DNA of 64,000 bases from the NCBI RefSeq assembly GCF_000208865.1, contig NC_018397.1:62001-126000 (forward strand). Direction: 5' to 3'. The translations under genes were made by a program, and so were the position numbers. This DNA comes from Neospora caninum Liverpool (lineage: Eukaryota; Apicomplexa; Conoidasida; Eucoccidiorida; Sarcocystidae). The notes under the pieces are model-generated. The model was not told the DNA's origin. It made no database searches and worked only from the letters and a program-made list of their open reading frames with translations. Shown here piece after piece: positions 45,934 to 57,176 of the stretch (the first letter of the stretch is position 1; every line of letters starts with the position of its first letter).

Positions 45934-48850
45934 AGGGTTTACTTTGGCTGTTCAGTTACCAGCGAAACGATTCGTGCAGATCACCACCCTGGATGGGCGA
46001 ACTCCTCTTCGATGGGCCGAAGAACACATTCGCAAACCGGGTAAACTGAGGCAATCCGTGGACAGCGTCTAACTGTGCGGCCGCCGAGGCCCAGTGGCTG
46101 ATTTCCCCCGGGCAACACTGGTCGTTACAACAGATCGCCAGCACACAGTTTGCTGTCTGCGTCTGCTGGCACACGACCGGGTGGCCTTTTGTTTTCACAG
46201 TCATTGTTTTTGTCGCTCGCCCTGTACCGTCTGTCACTACAGGGAAGGTTACGGCTGTGGCATGCCCCTGCTGAAACACCTGCGGGCCGTTTAAAGGCAG
46301 TAGTATGGCCTGACGCGGCAGCTCTCCCTTGTCTCTCCTCTTCCGCGAAGCTATACCCGCCTACCCTCAAAGGATGGGGCACACATTTAAGCATCACACT
46401 GTCGCCAGCTGAGCGGTGTCCGGGTGTTAGTGGACGTGGGCCCCGACCTGCATCGACTTCACGGGCTGGATCCGCTGCATGCTCTGATTATCGCTGGAAT
46501 TTCTCAATATTCGCAGGAAATCAACCAGACAGTAACACAGAAACACATGGAGGCCAAATCGTATCTGCCCACCGTAAGCCATTGCAAGCCTGATGTATAT
46601 ACCAAGCATTAAGTCGTTTGTTGTGTGACGATTATCATTGTTCCAAAAAGTGCTAAAAAGTATCCACGCACCGACTGCCCGCTCTGAAGGAACGAACTAC
46701 CTCTGCTCGTTACTCGCTCTACCTTGACTTCTTGCCATTCCTGCGTCCGCTTGGCGAGTCGCCGTCCCCTTTCCATCCGTGCTTCATCAGGAAGTTGGCA
46801 AACGATTTCCTCAGCTATAATTCCCGGCAGATTCTACACACTAAGTCACTGGGATGTGGGGCGCATACGGTTCTTCGCGGCGTTGTTGCTGCAGGGCGGT
46901 TCGTCCGTAAGTGTATATTCCAAGTCAGTCGGCACAGCTACATGCTCTGACACAGCTTGCCTGACTTTCTTGGGTGCGGCAATGCCACGGGATATCTGTA
47001 GGGCCTCGGTTGCGCACATGCGTTACCCGTCGTTTGAGCACGAGCAACATGCAGTAGAGTGTGGTAAGCGTCTAGAATTTGAAGGCGCTCACTTACGTTG
47101 GGCACTACGGGCGTAGACGACGGCAGATCAGCCGAGGGCCCATCATTTCTGCCATCTGCACGGAATCGAGTTGTCGAGAGAAACACAAACCACTGCGAAG
47201 CAGCAAAAGCACTTGCTCAGCTGGATGTGGCTATTTGTTTGGGTGAAATCAGTGACGTTTGGGATTTGACTTCTCACACCCGAAACCGTGTAAAGCGAAC
47301 CACAGTTTTCCGATGTCCAGGCAAACAGCAAGTCACCTGACCTAAGTCATGACCCCCTAAATGCAATTCGAGTTCGTCCAGGTTGAGAGGACTCGTCAAC
47401 CACGTGTGCTTCAGAGATTCCTTGAGTGCCTTTTTTCGATTGTACGGCTGCCGATGAACGGGCTTGCCACGCCTCTCTCTCTAGCACCCCGTAGATCCCT
47501 GTCTGGTTGCTGCTGAATCGAGTAGGCCCCCGCATTTTCCCCAGAACTCCACGGATGCACTGCTCGCTTGTCCGCATTTCTTCGAGACCCGATGGCACAA
47601 AGCGTACCCCTTCTGTCGGACGTGTAGCCTTGTAATTGGTGCCGCCGTTCTGTAGGTTGTCATGTCAACATGTGATTCAAGGCATGTTTGGCCCTACCAC
47701 GCGCCGGTTCGTACTGGCCCGACGGCTTCATTAGAGGGCCCCTGACACACTCAGCCACTCACGCGATATTGAAGGGAAATTTTGATTCGACAACGGACCC
47801 CAATGCCACAGTTGCTGCTCTCTCTTTCGCAGTTTTCGGACGGGTTCGTCCCTTCTCCTCCCTCTTTTCTAATCTGTGCAGTGTAGAGCACTCGGTGGGC
47901 GGATTTGGGGCAGAGTTCTGGGGGCGCACTCCTCTGAACCGAAGCTCAGCTGCTTCTAAATCTACCCAGAGCTCAGAAATCACGACTGGATCAAACAAAC
48001 ATTCCCCCTACTGCCCGCACTTTTCAACCCTTTAGATGCGTTTTTCCGTTCGTGGCTAAAAAGTGAGCAGCAATGGCCTTGTCCGCGGTTCCGGGCTGTA
48101 CAGGAACGGAACCTTGCGCCAGCAATAAAATACCGGGTGGCGCCTGGTCCGGAAGGGTTCAAGGGAGCAGGAAAGTGAACCATCACGGCGCGCCCGTTGA
48201 GAACAACCGGCAGAGGCATGCGCGTCGTTCCCGCGCACACGTTTGTTCGAGAATCCGATGCCTGGTGATGTGAGGAGACCGACTCTCTGCGGCTTCTTCT
48301 TGACGGAAAAAAGCGAGATGAACAACTGAACGTACACGATTTTTCTCGCGCCGAACATGAACGCAGAGTAGGGAAACTGGGGGGAAGCGAGGATACTCCG
48401 GGCCGCCTCCAAAGTATCTACGCCGTCCAGTATCGACTGGTGTATATCGCGCATCACCCGCCGACGGAAGCCTGTGTGTGGCGCGTCCGTTTGCTCTCCG
48501 TTTTTGCGTCAAGGCGAGTGGATTCTTTTTTGCATCTTTCTGTGGTGATTCCCACAAGTTGTCTTCCACGACGGTCAGTATATACCCTGTGGCGGGTGAT
48601 TCCCTCTCCTCGCTTCATGTAAGCACGATGTCGGGTGAGTCGGGGTAGGGTTTTCCCCGGTGTTTTGTCATGTGGCCGACTATTCCAATTGTCCGCTTCA
48701 AGTGTCGCTCATATACTCCCTCGCGGTCGCCTGCCGGTTTTAAGGGGGATTTTTGCAATCCTTTTGTCAAGTAGGAAGGAAGACCCTCTCTCTCGTGTGC
48801 TTCAATTTCTCCGGCCTTCACCCCGGCGGTGTCCGGGCCACTTCGGCGCC

Positions 48851-51800
48851 ATGGCGGGGGGGAGGCCCCCTGTAACACTCTCATTGTCGCCATCAGACCC
48901 GTTTCTTTCCTCGTATCTGCCTTCTCCACCGCGTAAGACCGCCGTTTTCCTACTGATTCTTGCCTTCTTGTACACGCCGATCCCTTCGTTGGCGGCGTTT
49001 GCGGGCCCGACAGGAACACAGTCCGCCCCATCAAACGATTCTGCCAGCGCGAGTTCGCGTGGAGTGCGGAAGCAGCGACATGGACCTTCTAGAGATTTTT
49101 TTTCGAGTCCCTCTTCGCCCACGCGGCTCGAGGCGAGAGATCGGTCTTCCGCTCCTTCTGTTGAAGAACGATCTGTAGGTTTTGAAAAGGGGGGAGAACA
49201 CCTTGTCCACTCCCGAAAGCCCGGTAGAGATGGTGCGCCGTACAGTGCGACAGGAAACCAGAAGGCTCTGCGGACGAAGAAATTGCGAGAAGGCAGTTTC
49301 CGGAAATCAAGGAAGCACTCGAGAGTTCGCAGAGGATCCGTTGCTGAGGAGTCTCCTCGGCTTTCGGAAAAACAGACTGAAAACACGCCTCTGCTGAGCC
49401 GGCGCCCCCACGACAGAGTTGATGCGAATTTCCCGGACAATGCTGACAGTTTCTCTCGAGGCTCGCGCTCAATCGCCAAGCGGAGAGCAGTTCACACCGA
49501 CGGACTCGATTGGCAGCCACCGCTGCACGATGGGTCGCACAGCAAAAACTATGGGGGTCCGCAGGGTGATCTTATTCGCCGGGGCGGCGAGCCAGGGCCG
49601 AGCCCTTCCAAGTTGAAAACCATATCCGAGCAACTGTCAACATCGTTTCCTGTTTTCGGGTTGGCCGATGGCGACGAGACAGGAGGAAGAACGGCCGTCG
49701 GGCAACGTGAAACGGATGAAAGAGGAGCAAAGCAAGACACAACAGGACCGTTCCGGACTTCGTGGAACAAGGCAAAGGCGTCTATGGAGGCGTTGTTCAA
49801 ACCGAACGTTGAAGACGAGGCCGCTCGTCGAACGCCTTTGACCTCAGATCTATTCGGCCAGAATTTCGCTGTAGGTTCTCGGGATTCCACATCCCCCAAT
49901 ACTCTGCCTTTTTCTTTCCAGCAAACCCCTGGAAACGCAGGCGGAGGCAGTTTTTCTCCAGACCCGCATGCACAAGGCGGCGCGAGTCCGATCCTCGCGG
50001 GACACATCGGCGGTTCCGCCGACGCTCTGCTGGCTCTTCTCGCTAGAGACAGCGAGAACAACTACGGTGAACCCCGACTGTCACCTCCGGACCTTGAGGG
50101 GAAGCCTGCTTTTTGGCATCCACGCGACACGAGAGAAAGCGGAGAGTACGAGCTGAAGCCGCGAGACGAGTTCCCAAAATTGCCTGCCAGCCACGTTCCG
50201 GCAGACCTTTCGTCTCTGCGGCCAAGTTCGCCCTCTGCGGCGATTCCATCCCCGCTCACCGAACATGCATATCCGCTTTTTTCGTCTCCCGCTTTCACTG
50301 AAGCGGCCCAAGCACCGGTCAGCGGTTCCACTTGGCTGACAAATACAGACGCCCCGATCGGCACATATCGTGGCGTGCTCTCGGAGGAGCCGCCTCGCCT
50401 GTCCACGTTTGGCGACGGAGAGCCCATCCCTTCCACGGATCTGCCAGGTGTTGACGGGAAGTACCCAGCTTCTTTTCCTGTGAGGGCGTCTCCTCTTCAG
50501 CCCTTTCTGAGGGACCAAGCTGAGAAGGCGGCAAAAGTGCTGCGAGAATTATCCTCGTCAAACCCCCTTCCGCCGGAACTTGACGAAGGTGACGTTCCAC
50601 GGGGTAGCGGGCTTTTCGGGCCTGGACCTTCCCAGCAGGGGGAAAATGAGCATTTGGCCTCTCCACGTGATTCCCAGACGCACCAGACTCAGCCGAGTAT
50701 TCTTCCTCAAGAAGAACCCGACTCTGGAGCCGTCACGGAACGTCACCAGCGCACTGAACGCGAAGGTGACAGCGTTCCACGTCCCCACGCTGTTACTGGC
50801 GAGACGCCCGATCAGGATAGTGGCCAGCTGCGAACGCAGGTTGAAAAAGGCAGTGCACAAACGCCCCACTCCGAGCAACAGCCTCGAGTTGCCAAATTTC
50901 GAATGGGTCCACTTAAAAGTACCTCTGCTCCAGGGACTCACTGTTTTGTGGCCTTCCTTTCTGCGCTTTCCGACGAGTCTCAGCAGCAAAATTTGCTTGG
51001 AGTTGCCGAGCAAGACGCAGAACTCACGGAGACTCTTGCCGCGTTGTCGGATACAGATGATGGGCGGCCATTCTCGAGCTTTGTCCCTGCTCTTGCTGGC
51101 CTGGGCTTCGCTTTGAGGCGTCTGGGAGTGCCCAAGAATGGAGAGGCCGTGTTCAAGGTGGGGATTCTGGCACGTAAGTTTCGATATCTCCTGGAGATGT
51201 ACGCAGAGCGGCTTTCGACCGGAATCTATCGGAGAGACGCAGAATCAGTCGGCATGTATCTGACCCAGGAGGTTTCAGATGCCTTTCATAGTCTCGTGGA
51301 ATATTTCGAGATACAGAAGGATGCGTTCCAGCAGTCGGGAGTCCCAGGCCTCGATCAGCTGTTTTCAGACATTACTCTCTACCAGCGTGTTGATAAACTT
51401 CTTGGCTTGTACTGCCCGCCGTACGTGGATATGGTGCAGCACGAGGACGGCTCAAGCGCCCTCGATTTTAGTCTCCTTCACGCAATTCACGCAGATCCAT
51501 CGGCAAGGAAATTCAAGAGGCAGGGACTCCTCGATAGCCCGGTCACGTCTCTGGACAGCGGTCCGATGCAAGGTGGTGCCAAGGCCAGCAGACGAGTTGA
51601 CGGTGAAGAGAGCAGGACGCCGGCACACGAAGAGGAAGACTCCCGCAGACGGAGGGATCCTGGCCGCAGGCAGGGTGCGAGTGAGGAAAACACCGACGAC
51701 ATGCGCCTCCTAGCAAGGCTCCTGGGGCAAGAACGCGGAAGCGACACCGGTGAAAGGCAAGCCTCAAAGCTAAACAAAATACTTCCCGTTCTGGTTGCCT

Positions 51801-52957
51801 GGGAAAAAGCTAAAGCACAAGAAGAGGCAGCAATAAGAGCGACGTTACTGAAGAAGGAAGGACATCCGACTGCAAGGCAAGCTGGACTGGGAGCGGTCTC
51901 GACGATGAGGAATGTTCGAGAAGATAAGGCAATCGCCGCACCCGGTGCGCGACTCGATGAAAACCGCGTCAGCTCAAGAGTACCTTCTGGAAGCTACAAA
52001 GCGACCGTGGGTGAAAGCTACCAGACCCATCCGTTGTCTTCCACTGAAAGGCCTGGTGACGGGACTGGTGACGTATCACCTGCTGTCCTCTTGCGATCAG
52101 GCATTGAGAGGACCGAAGGGGACGGAAGAGAGCAAGACCGAGAGCGCCGCACTCGCTCGCGCCTGCCTGGAAGTCCCTCCGCGACGGCACAGAACTCTGG
52201 GGCCCCCGCGGATGGTGACAACCCGATTGAAGCCACTGACTTGCCTGAAAGGGAGCAAAACAAAACGGCGAAACAGAGGCAGAAAGATAAACGAAAGAAA
52301 CCGACAAAGACGCTCGATCGTTTCCAGGTTGTGCCTTCAGTGTCCAAGGCGTCGACGGCACGAGCACCAGGCGGCCCGCGAGAGGGCGCGGAGGACTTCA
52401 GTGTCCGAACAACCCAACAGGCGAGCCAGGGTAACGAGAGAGAGCGTGAAATAAGGCGACCCAAGGACGGCAAACCAAGTCGTCATCTCCTGCGGAAGAC
52501 CGCTGCAGCCCCGGAAACGGACGCTGTGAGAACGGCGACCGACTTGCAGAGAAGGGAACAGCATGCGGGTAAGAAGGCGCAGTTTACAAACGATGCCTCC
52601 AAGCAAGACAATGACTCCAGCAAAGGCGACAGCGCTGACAAGGACGCCCAGACGAAATCCAAAGTCAAACAGTCGACGAGCCCCGCAGGCTTCGGGAAAC
52701 AGGCATCGTCGGGGACGATACAAGTCCGCGCGTCTCACGCAGTGTTTATGACATCTCGAGAGCTCGCGTTCCCTCGAGCGACTGCGACGCTCGTGGTTCC
52801 CCCCGAGCAAGCCGCGATGGCGCAACGTGGAGCAACGGTCCTAACGGGAACAGGGGCGTTACGTGGACAGGCTGCTCCGGAGAATCCGAAAGCGTCCAGC
52901 CTTCCGGCCCGTGCAGGGATGACGTCCCCGAACTCTCGGGCGGACTCGCTCGCCTAA
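48851..52957 (+). CDS. Large secreted, mostly disordered protein (hypothetical)
   Basis: A single uninterrupted exon of 1368 aa. The frame is open upstream, but the first ATG is at 48851 in CGCCATGG. A recessed signal peptide is visible, with hydrophobic core AVFLLILAFLYT at residues 31-42 and a likely cut near residues 49-51 (SLAAFAG). Residues 55-690 are rich in Ser, Pro, Arg, Glu and Gly. A compact, helix-rich region spans about 698-890. It begins at THCFVAFLSAL and includes FRYLLEMYAERLSTGIYRR and LLGLYCPPYVDMVQ, with Cys at about 698 and 855. The rest is highly charged and Lys/Arg/Glu-rich. A secreted parasite protein (rhoptry, microneme or dense granule) would have this layout. The long disordered head with a conserved helical core recalls rhoptry-neck proteins such as the RON4 family, but I cannot confirm that. 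Confidence 0.85.
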   Translation: MAGGRPPVTLSLSPSDPFLSSYLPSPPRKTAVFLLILAFLYTPIPSLAAFAGPTGTQSAPSNDSASASSRGVRKQRHGPSRDFFSSPSSPTRLEARDRSSAPSVEERSVGFEKGGEHLVHSRKPGRDGAPYSATGNQKALRTKKLREGSFRKSRKHSRVRRGSVAEESPRLSEKQTENTPLLSRRPHDRVDANFPDNADSFSRGSRSIAKRRAVHTDGLDWQPPLHDGSHSKNYGGPQGDLIRRGGEPGPSPSKLKTISEQLSTSFPVFGLADGDETGGRTAVGQRETDERGAKQDTTGPFRTSWNKAKASMEALFKPNVEDEAARRTPLTSDLFGQNFAVGSRDSTSPNTLPFSFQQTPGNAGGGSFSPDPHAQGGASPILAGHIGGSADALLALLARDSENNYGEPRLSPPDLEGKPAFWHPRDTRESGEYELKPRDEFPKLPASHVPADLSSLRPSSPSAAIPSPLTEHAYPLFSSPAFTEAAQAPVSGSTWLTNTDAPIGTYRGVLSEEPPRLSTFGDGEPIPSTDLPGVDGKYPASFPVRASPLQPFLRDQAEKAAKVLRELSSSNPLPPELDEGDVPRGSGLFGPGPSQQGENEHLASPRDSQTHQTQPSILPQEEPDSGAVTERHQRTEREGDSVPRPHAVTGETPDQDSGQLRTQVEKGSAQTPHSEQQPRVAKFRMGPLKSTSAPGTHCFVAFLSALSDESQQQNLLGVAEQDAELTETLAALSDTDDGRPFSSFVPALAGLGFALRRLGVPKNGEAVFKVGILARKFRYLLEMYAERLSTGIYRRDAESVGMYLTQEVSDAFHSLVEYFEIQKDAFQQSGVPGLDQLFSDITLYQRVDKLLGLYCPPYVDMVQHEDGSSALDFSLLHAIHADPSARKFKRQGLLDSPVTSLDSGPMQGGAKASRRVDGEESRTPAHEEEDSRRRRDPGRRQGASEENTDDMRLLARLLGQERGSDTGERQASKLNKILPVLVAWEKAKAQEEAAIRATLLKKEGHPTARQAGLGAVSTMRNVREDKAIAAPGARLDENRVSSRVPSGSYKATVGESYQTHPLSSTERPGDGTGDVSPAVLLRSGIERTEGDGREQDRERRTRSRLPGSPSATAQNSGAPADGDNPIEATDLPEREQNKTAKQRQKDKRKKPTKTLDRFQVVPSVSKASTARAPGGPREGAEDFSVRTTQQASQGNEREREIRRPKDGKPSRHLLRKTAAAPETDAVRTATDLQRREQHAGKKAQFTNDASKQDNDSSKGDSADKDAQTKSKVKQSTSPAGFGKQASSGTIQVRASHAVFMTSRELAFPRATATLVVPPEQAAMAQRGATVLTGTGALRGQAAPENPKASSLPARAGMTSPNSRADSLA

Positions 52958-55915
52958 CGAACAAAACGGAGACATGCAGCCGATGATTCTGGCGTAGGTC
53001 GACTGTGACGCGCGAATCCGCTGTTAGCGGAGGGCCCTCGCCAAAAAGGTCGGCCGCGTCAAAGGCGGTGAAGTGTTAGGGAACGGAAACGTGGTGGGGA
53101 CCGAGGAGCGTCTGTGGGAAAGAAACAAAGCTAGCAGAAGGAAACAAAGTATCAGAAGTGAAGACACCTAGAGTGTGAAACACCGGAATAACTGGACCAA
53201 AGATAAAAACGTCAGGGAAGCAGCGAAATCGAGGCGCGCCGGACACTGGTGGCGGCAAACGGCTGTGGCACATTCGCGGAGAGCTGAAAGGGTCGAAAAC
53301 GGCCATCCACGTCCTGAGTGTGTTTCCACACGCTCCATGCCGAGAATGGCTCCGTCTATAGAAAGCAGTCGAGTGGGGTCGGGTGGTGTACAGCATAATC
53401 AGAAAGAACTTGGTCGTCTGTATCGCATAACTTTGGAGTAACCCCGTTCGACAACACTCCATCCTTTCCTTGATTTTGGCAGCCCTCTCAGTGCTTTCAA
53501 TTGCCGCCTGACGAAGCGTATGCTTCCGGAGGATGCCCGTTACGCGCCGCCTACGTGGATGTGCAGAGGTAACGGAATGTGTGTCGCGTAACGACTGCAT
53601 ACGACGACAAATGAATCGGGTTATCAAATGATCCCTGTTCTGCGTTAAGGGACGGCCTATGCGAGCGAGCATCGCACCAACGCGAAACGCGAGGCGCTTT
53701 CTGTGCAAGAAGAAACGGGACGTGGTGAGCAAAGGAAGGAAAGCGATGTGGCTGACGGGCGCGGGCAAAAAATATGCTGCTTTCTGGCTCTCGAGACGTC
53801 CAAGCAGAATACGCCTTTCGCGTCTTCCTCGCGGGGAGGCTGCAATGCACGCGATGCCACCATTAGGGAACGCGTGGTGTGCGCTCGTTGTCTCCCCCTT
53901 CGCCGACGATGCGGAAGAACTTCTGTTGGATCACAAACTTTTCCGAGCATGAAAAAACAATTGCACTCGGTGAGTAACTACGTACCCAACAAAGCTTCAC
54001 GGAGAAGCTCGCGTGGTGCCGCAAAGTCCCCCAGGCACACCGTAAACGGGTGATTTGCAAAAGGCTCCCGTAACGTACGCCTTTCAAGGCGTATACCTCT
54101 GAGTAGGAAGTGCTCTCCCGTTTGTCACATGTGTTGTGCATGTGCTCAGTGGCGCTGCCAGCGGTCTGTGACATACGCGGCATTTGCGCGTTGCCTCGTT
54201 CACGGCAGTTACTGCGGTGTTTTCGGCATCCTCGTCCCTCATTTTCCGTATCTGTGCACAGAGCAACGAGTGTGAGAGGTGACGGTGCTTCGCGTCTCCT
54301 TTTCTTGCCAAACGGCGTTAATCAACGTACCATCATAAGATCGACAGGAAAGGTAGAATACGAACGATTGCGTTCCAAGTGTACCGACGGGTTGTCTTCC
54401 CTACGGATGACTCTTACCTCGTCGGCATTGGCAGAAGATGCCCAAGAGTGTGACCACGGGTTCGGAATGTGTGTGCAGTTGATGGGTTCGTTAACTGTGT
54501 TCGCGAAGAGTGGAACACGCAACCACAAGGAATGTTCCGAGTGTTTTTTTGGGCATAGTCAGAGGTGGCCAAGACACACGGATTTTACCTTCAGCGTCGT
54601 TCAGCTGCTCCCTCGCTTTCCTCACATGCGGTCCGCTCCAGCGACATGTAAAAAGCCGAATGACTACTCGTTTCGTAACACTTCCCGTTCGCTGCGGACT
54701 CCCTATTTCCAGGGTAGATTCCGCGCGACCGTTTCGCCGTCGAAAACTCAGTCTCGCCACATCCCGTGGCCGACGGCACTACGCGAGCGCATATCGGCGG
54801 AGGCTGATTTCCACACTTCACGAGCTTCATTGAGGAGAAGAGCAACAAGGACGTGTAGATCTTTCGGTTTTTGTGAAGTGCGGGAAGGTTTCAGAAATGT
54901 GCGCCACTACTCGTGTGTGAGCGGAGAGTTGCAATTCTTCTCTTGCTCGCAAACTCAAAAAACAGGAGAGAGCCAGCATGCAACCTGCACACCGCGTGGC
55001 TGGAACAACCAAATTTTGCTGGGAAGGAGCCGTTCTATGTTGAAATTTTTATAGCTGACACACGCGCTAGCAGCGAGTGGAAGATGTCTAAAGTAGTGAG
55101 GTCGAGGTCACCGGCGGAAAACGAGATAATTACCAGAGAAGACGGAATCCTTTCTAGAATTTCTACGTCTGCGGGAACGACTTGAGGACGGACGTCTGAA
55201 ACGGCTGGAATTCAAGGTTGATCCACCGCATCTGAGCTGCACTGACTGGCTGAGAGGGTACACGTGCGTCCTGGCGCGAACGACAGGACAATCATTACTA
55301 CAGAATCTCACATTCTAATTCACGATTCGTTAGAACCGCCTCAGCGTCGTGCTACTCCTAATTCTCAATGCACGCCTTGTGACGCTTAGCTATGCAAGAG
55401 ACAAGCGATTTAGGGGTAATGCGAAGGGCATACGACAGAAACGAAGACGAGAAGATAGATGCTTAAAATGGAGAGATGCTGAAAATGTCAACGCCCGACC
55501 ACTGAGCCTTCTAAGGACGCGTGCAGTGCATGGCCTGGAAGGCACGTGTGTCCAGCGAACCGCAAAGCGGAAGTAGAGACGGAATCCCAGACTGCAGAAT
55601 TTTGGCTGATACGCCAGTGCGGGGATGTGCGCAGAGTGAGAACGTGAATAGCGATGGGCGCGAGGCCGCAAAGACTAAATGTGGAGCGCATGAGAGTGCG
55701 CGTGCGAACAGTTTGCCGAGCCGTCGGGGCGTTTCCCGAACCCGATTTTGGCCGAAGTAGCGCGTAGGTTGTTCGCCCTTCTCCCCTATAGATATGTTTT
55801 ATCCTTCGCTACGCGAGGGCCAAATGCAGCATCTGCCATCTGCTCAGAGAAAAACCACCACCGCCTCTTTCTTTTCTTTCCTGCTCTCTCAAACTATATC
55901 CAGTTTGCTTTTTTC

Positions 55916-55935
55916 GGGGGGGGGGGGGGTGGGGG
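55916..55935. repeat. Interrupted poly-G tract
   Basis: Fourteen consecutive G, one T, then five G, in the spacer about 1.2 kb upstream of the Lon start. Confidence 0.9.
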
Positions 55936-56686
55936 CTACAGAGGAAAAGAGCCGAACAGCGAGATTTCCTGCGGGCCGTTTCTTCGAGCTAGAGCGACAG
56001 AAAAAACTGAAGAAAGAGAGAACTCCGGAAGGAAGAACAAGAAGAGAGGGAGGAGAAAGTGAAAGGAAGTACAGAGATTTGCCAGTCTCTTTCCGTATCG
56101 TAAAGCATGCCTGTAGGGACTGGTGTGTGTCACCGAGAAAAGAGTCGAAGCCTATGTGCGTCTCACGGTTCACGCTACACCTCCCAAGCGAGAAACAGAG
56201 TGAGAACAGACACTGAGGAGAGGCAGAAAGAAAAACAACAGAGTGAGACGGAGGAAAGCCCACAGCATGGCGCACAGACGCACAGAGGAAGGACGAAGCG
56301 GTAGGACACAACGCTCGGAGCACAGGGGAAAACGTAGGAAGGAGAAAGAACACAGAACATCCGCATGGAAAAGAATGAGTAAAGAACGACAGAGATTTGT
56401 TTGTGGTGGGGCTAGCGGACGGTTTCGTTTCTTTCTCCGGAAACGGTTTCTCACACCCGCGCCTCGGGGCGAGATAAGGAAAGTGTCGACTTTTCGGAGC
56501 CGCCGCGCCGTCGTGTACTTTTCCACGTTCTTCCCCAAAGACAAGAAGAAGACCCGAAAAACACATCGAGAGAACATTCGGTTTCAACGTGGACAGGTGC
56601 TGAGGATGACGTCAATTTTTCTGGGTTTTTTGTGTACCAGAATCGGTTCCTGCCAGCGCACAAAAGCTTCTCTTCTTACACTGTCG

Positions 56687-56762
56687 GCATGCACGGCGTG
56701 GATTTATTGATACGGGAGAACATGGGTCTAGGTTTTTGTATGCGATTTTCCTGGACGCATGC
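56687..56762. promoter_or_regulatory. Paired GCATGC elements upstream of Lon
   Basis: GCATGC occurs at 56687-56692 and 56757-56762, about 490 and 415 bp upstream of the Lon ATG. The spacing and the known ApiAP2 affinity for this palindrome suggest a promoter element. This is inference. Confidence 0.35.
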
Positions 56763-57176
56763 GTGTTTCCAGAAACGACCGCATAAATAGCTGGGGGAAA
56801 GAACGCCCGTTTGCTACGCTTTGCTGTGTCTCTCATCTCTCCGTTCGTCGAGCAAGGCGCCTTGCCTCGCCTCGCCTCGCCTGTGCTCGCCCTCCTTTTT
56901 CTTTCTTTCCTTTCCTCTACCCTTCCTGTCTCTGCGTCTCCTCCGCCGGGGCGATCGAGGTCACCGGCCAAGTCGCGTGGGGCACTGTTTCCTCTGGTGG
57001 CCCGGTTTTTCGTTTCTCTTTCCTCGACGCGTTCTGATTTCTTTCTCAGTTCTCCGTTTAGAGTTTCTCCCTTCCGCGAAAAACCAGCGCGCGTCGGTTG
57101 TCGAGCCCATATAGAACGGAGAAGGTGTCTCCGTCTCCTCCCCGTTCGCGCCTTTCCCGCCCCTCTGTGTCTCAAA

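Larger units (their letters stand above)
45136..48850. other. Divergent intergenic region with a direct repeat
   Basis: Between the starts of the membrane-protein gene (-) and the secreted-protein gene (+). Apart from the 56-bp repeat pair, only short ORFs were seen. Confidence 0.5.
52958..57176. other. Intergenic region before Lon
   Basis: No convincing gene. A + strand frame is open from 54140 to 55054 without recognisable motifs. 55916-55935 is a G tract (14 G, T, 5 G). The segment 55940-56600 is purine-rich on the + strand, which produces long but probably spurious antisense frames. The last several hundred bases should hold the Lon promoter. Confidence 0.45.

Noticed and set aside
48851..52957. 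Naming the secreted protein RON4 or RON4-like
   Set aside because: Only the general architecture agrees. I could not confirm residue-level similarity without a database search.
54140..55054. 304-codon plus-strand frame between the secreted protein and Lon
   Set aside because: No signal peptide, motif or flanking splice sites. Composition is unlike the real genes. Kept only as an open possibility.
55889..56587. 232-codon minus-strand frame
   Set aside because: It arises from the purine-rich plus strand (Phe/Ser/Leu runs in antisense) and includes the poly-G tract.
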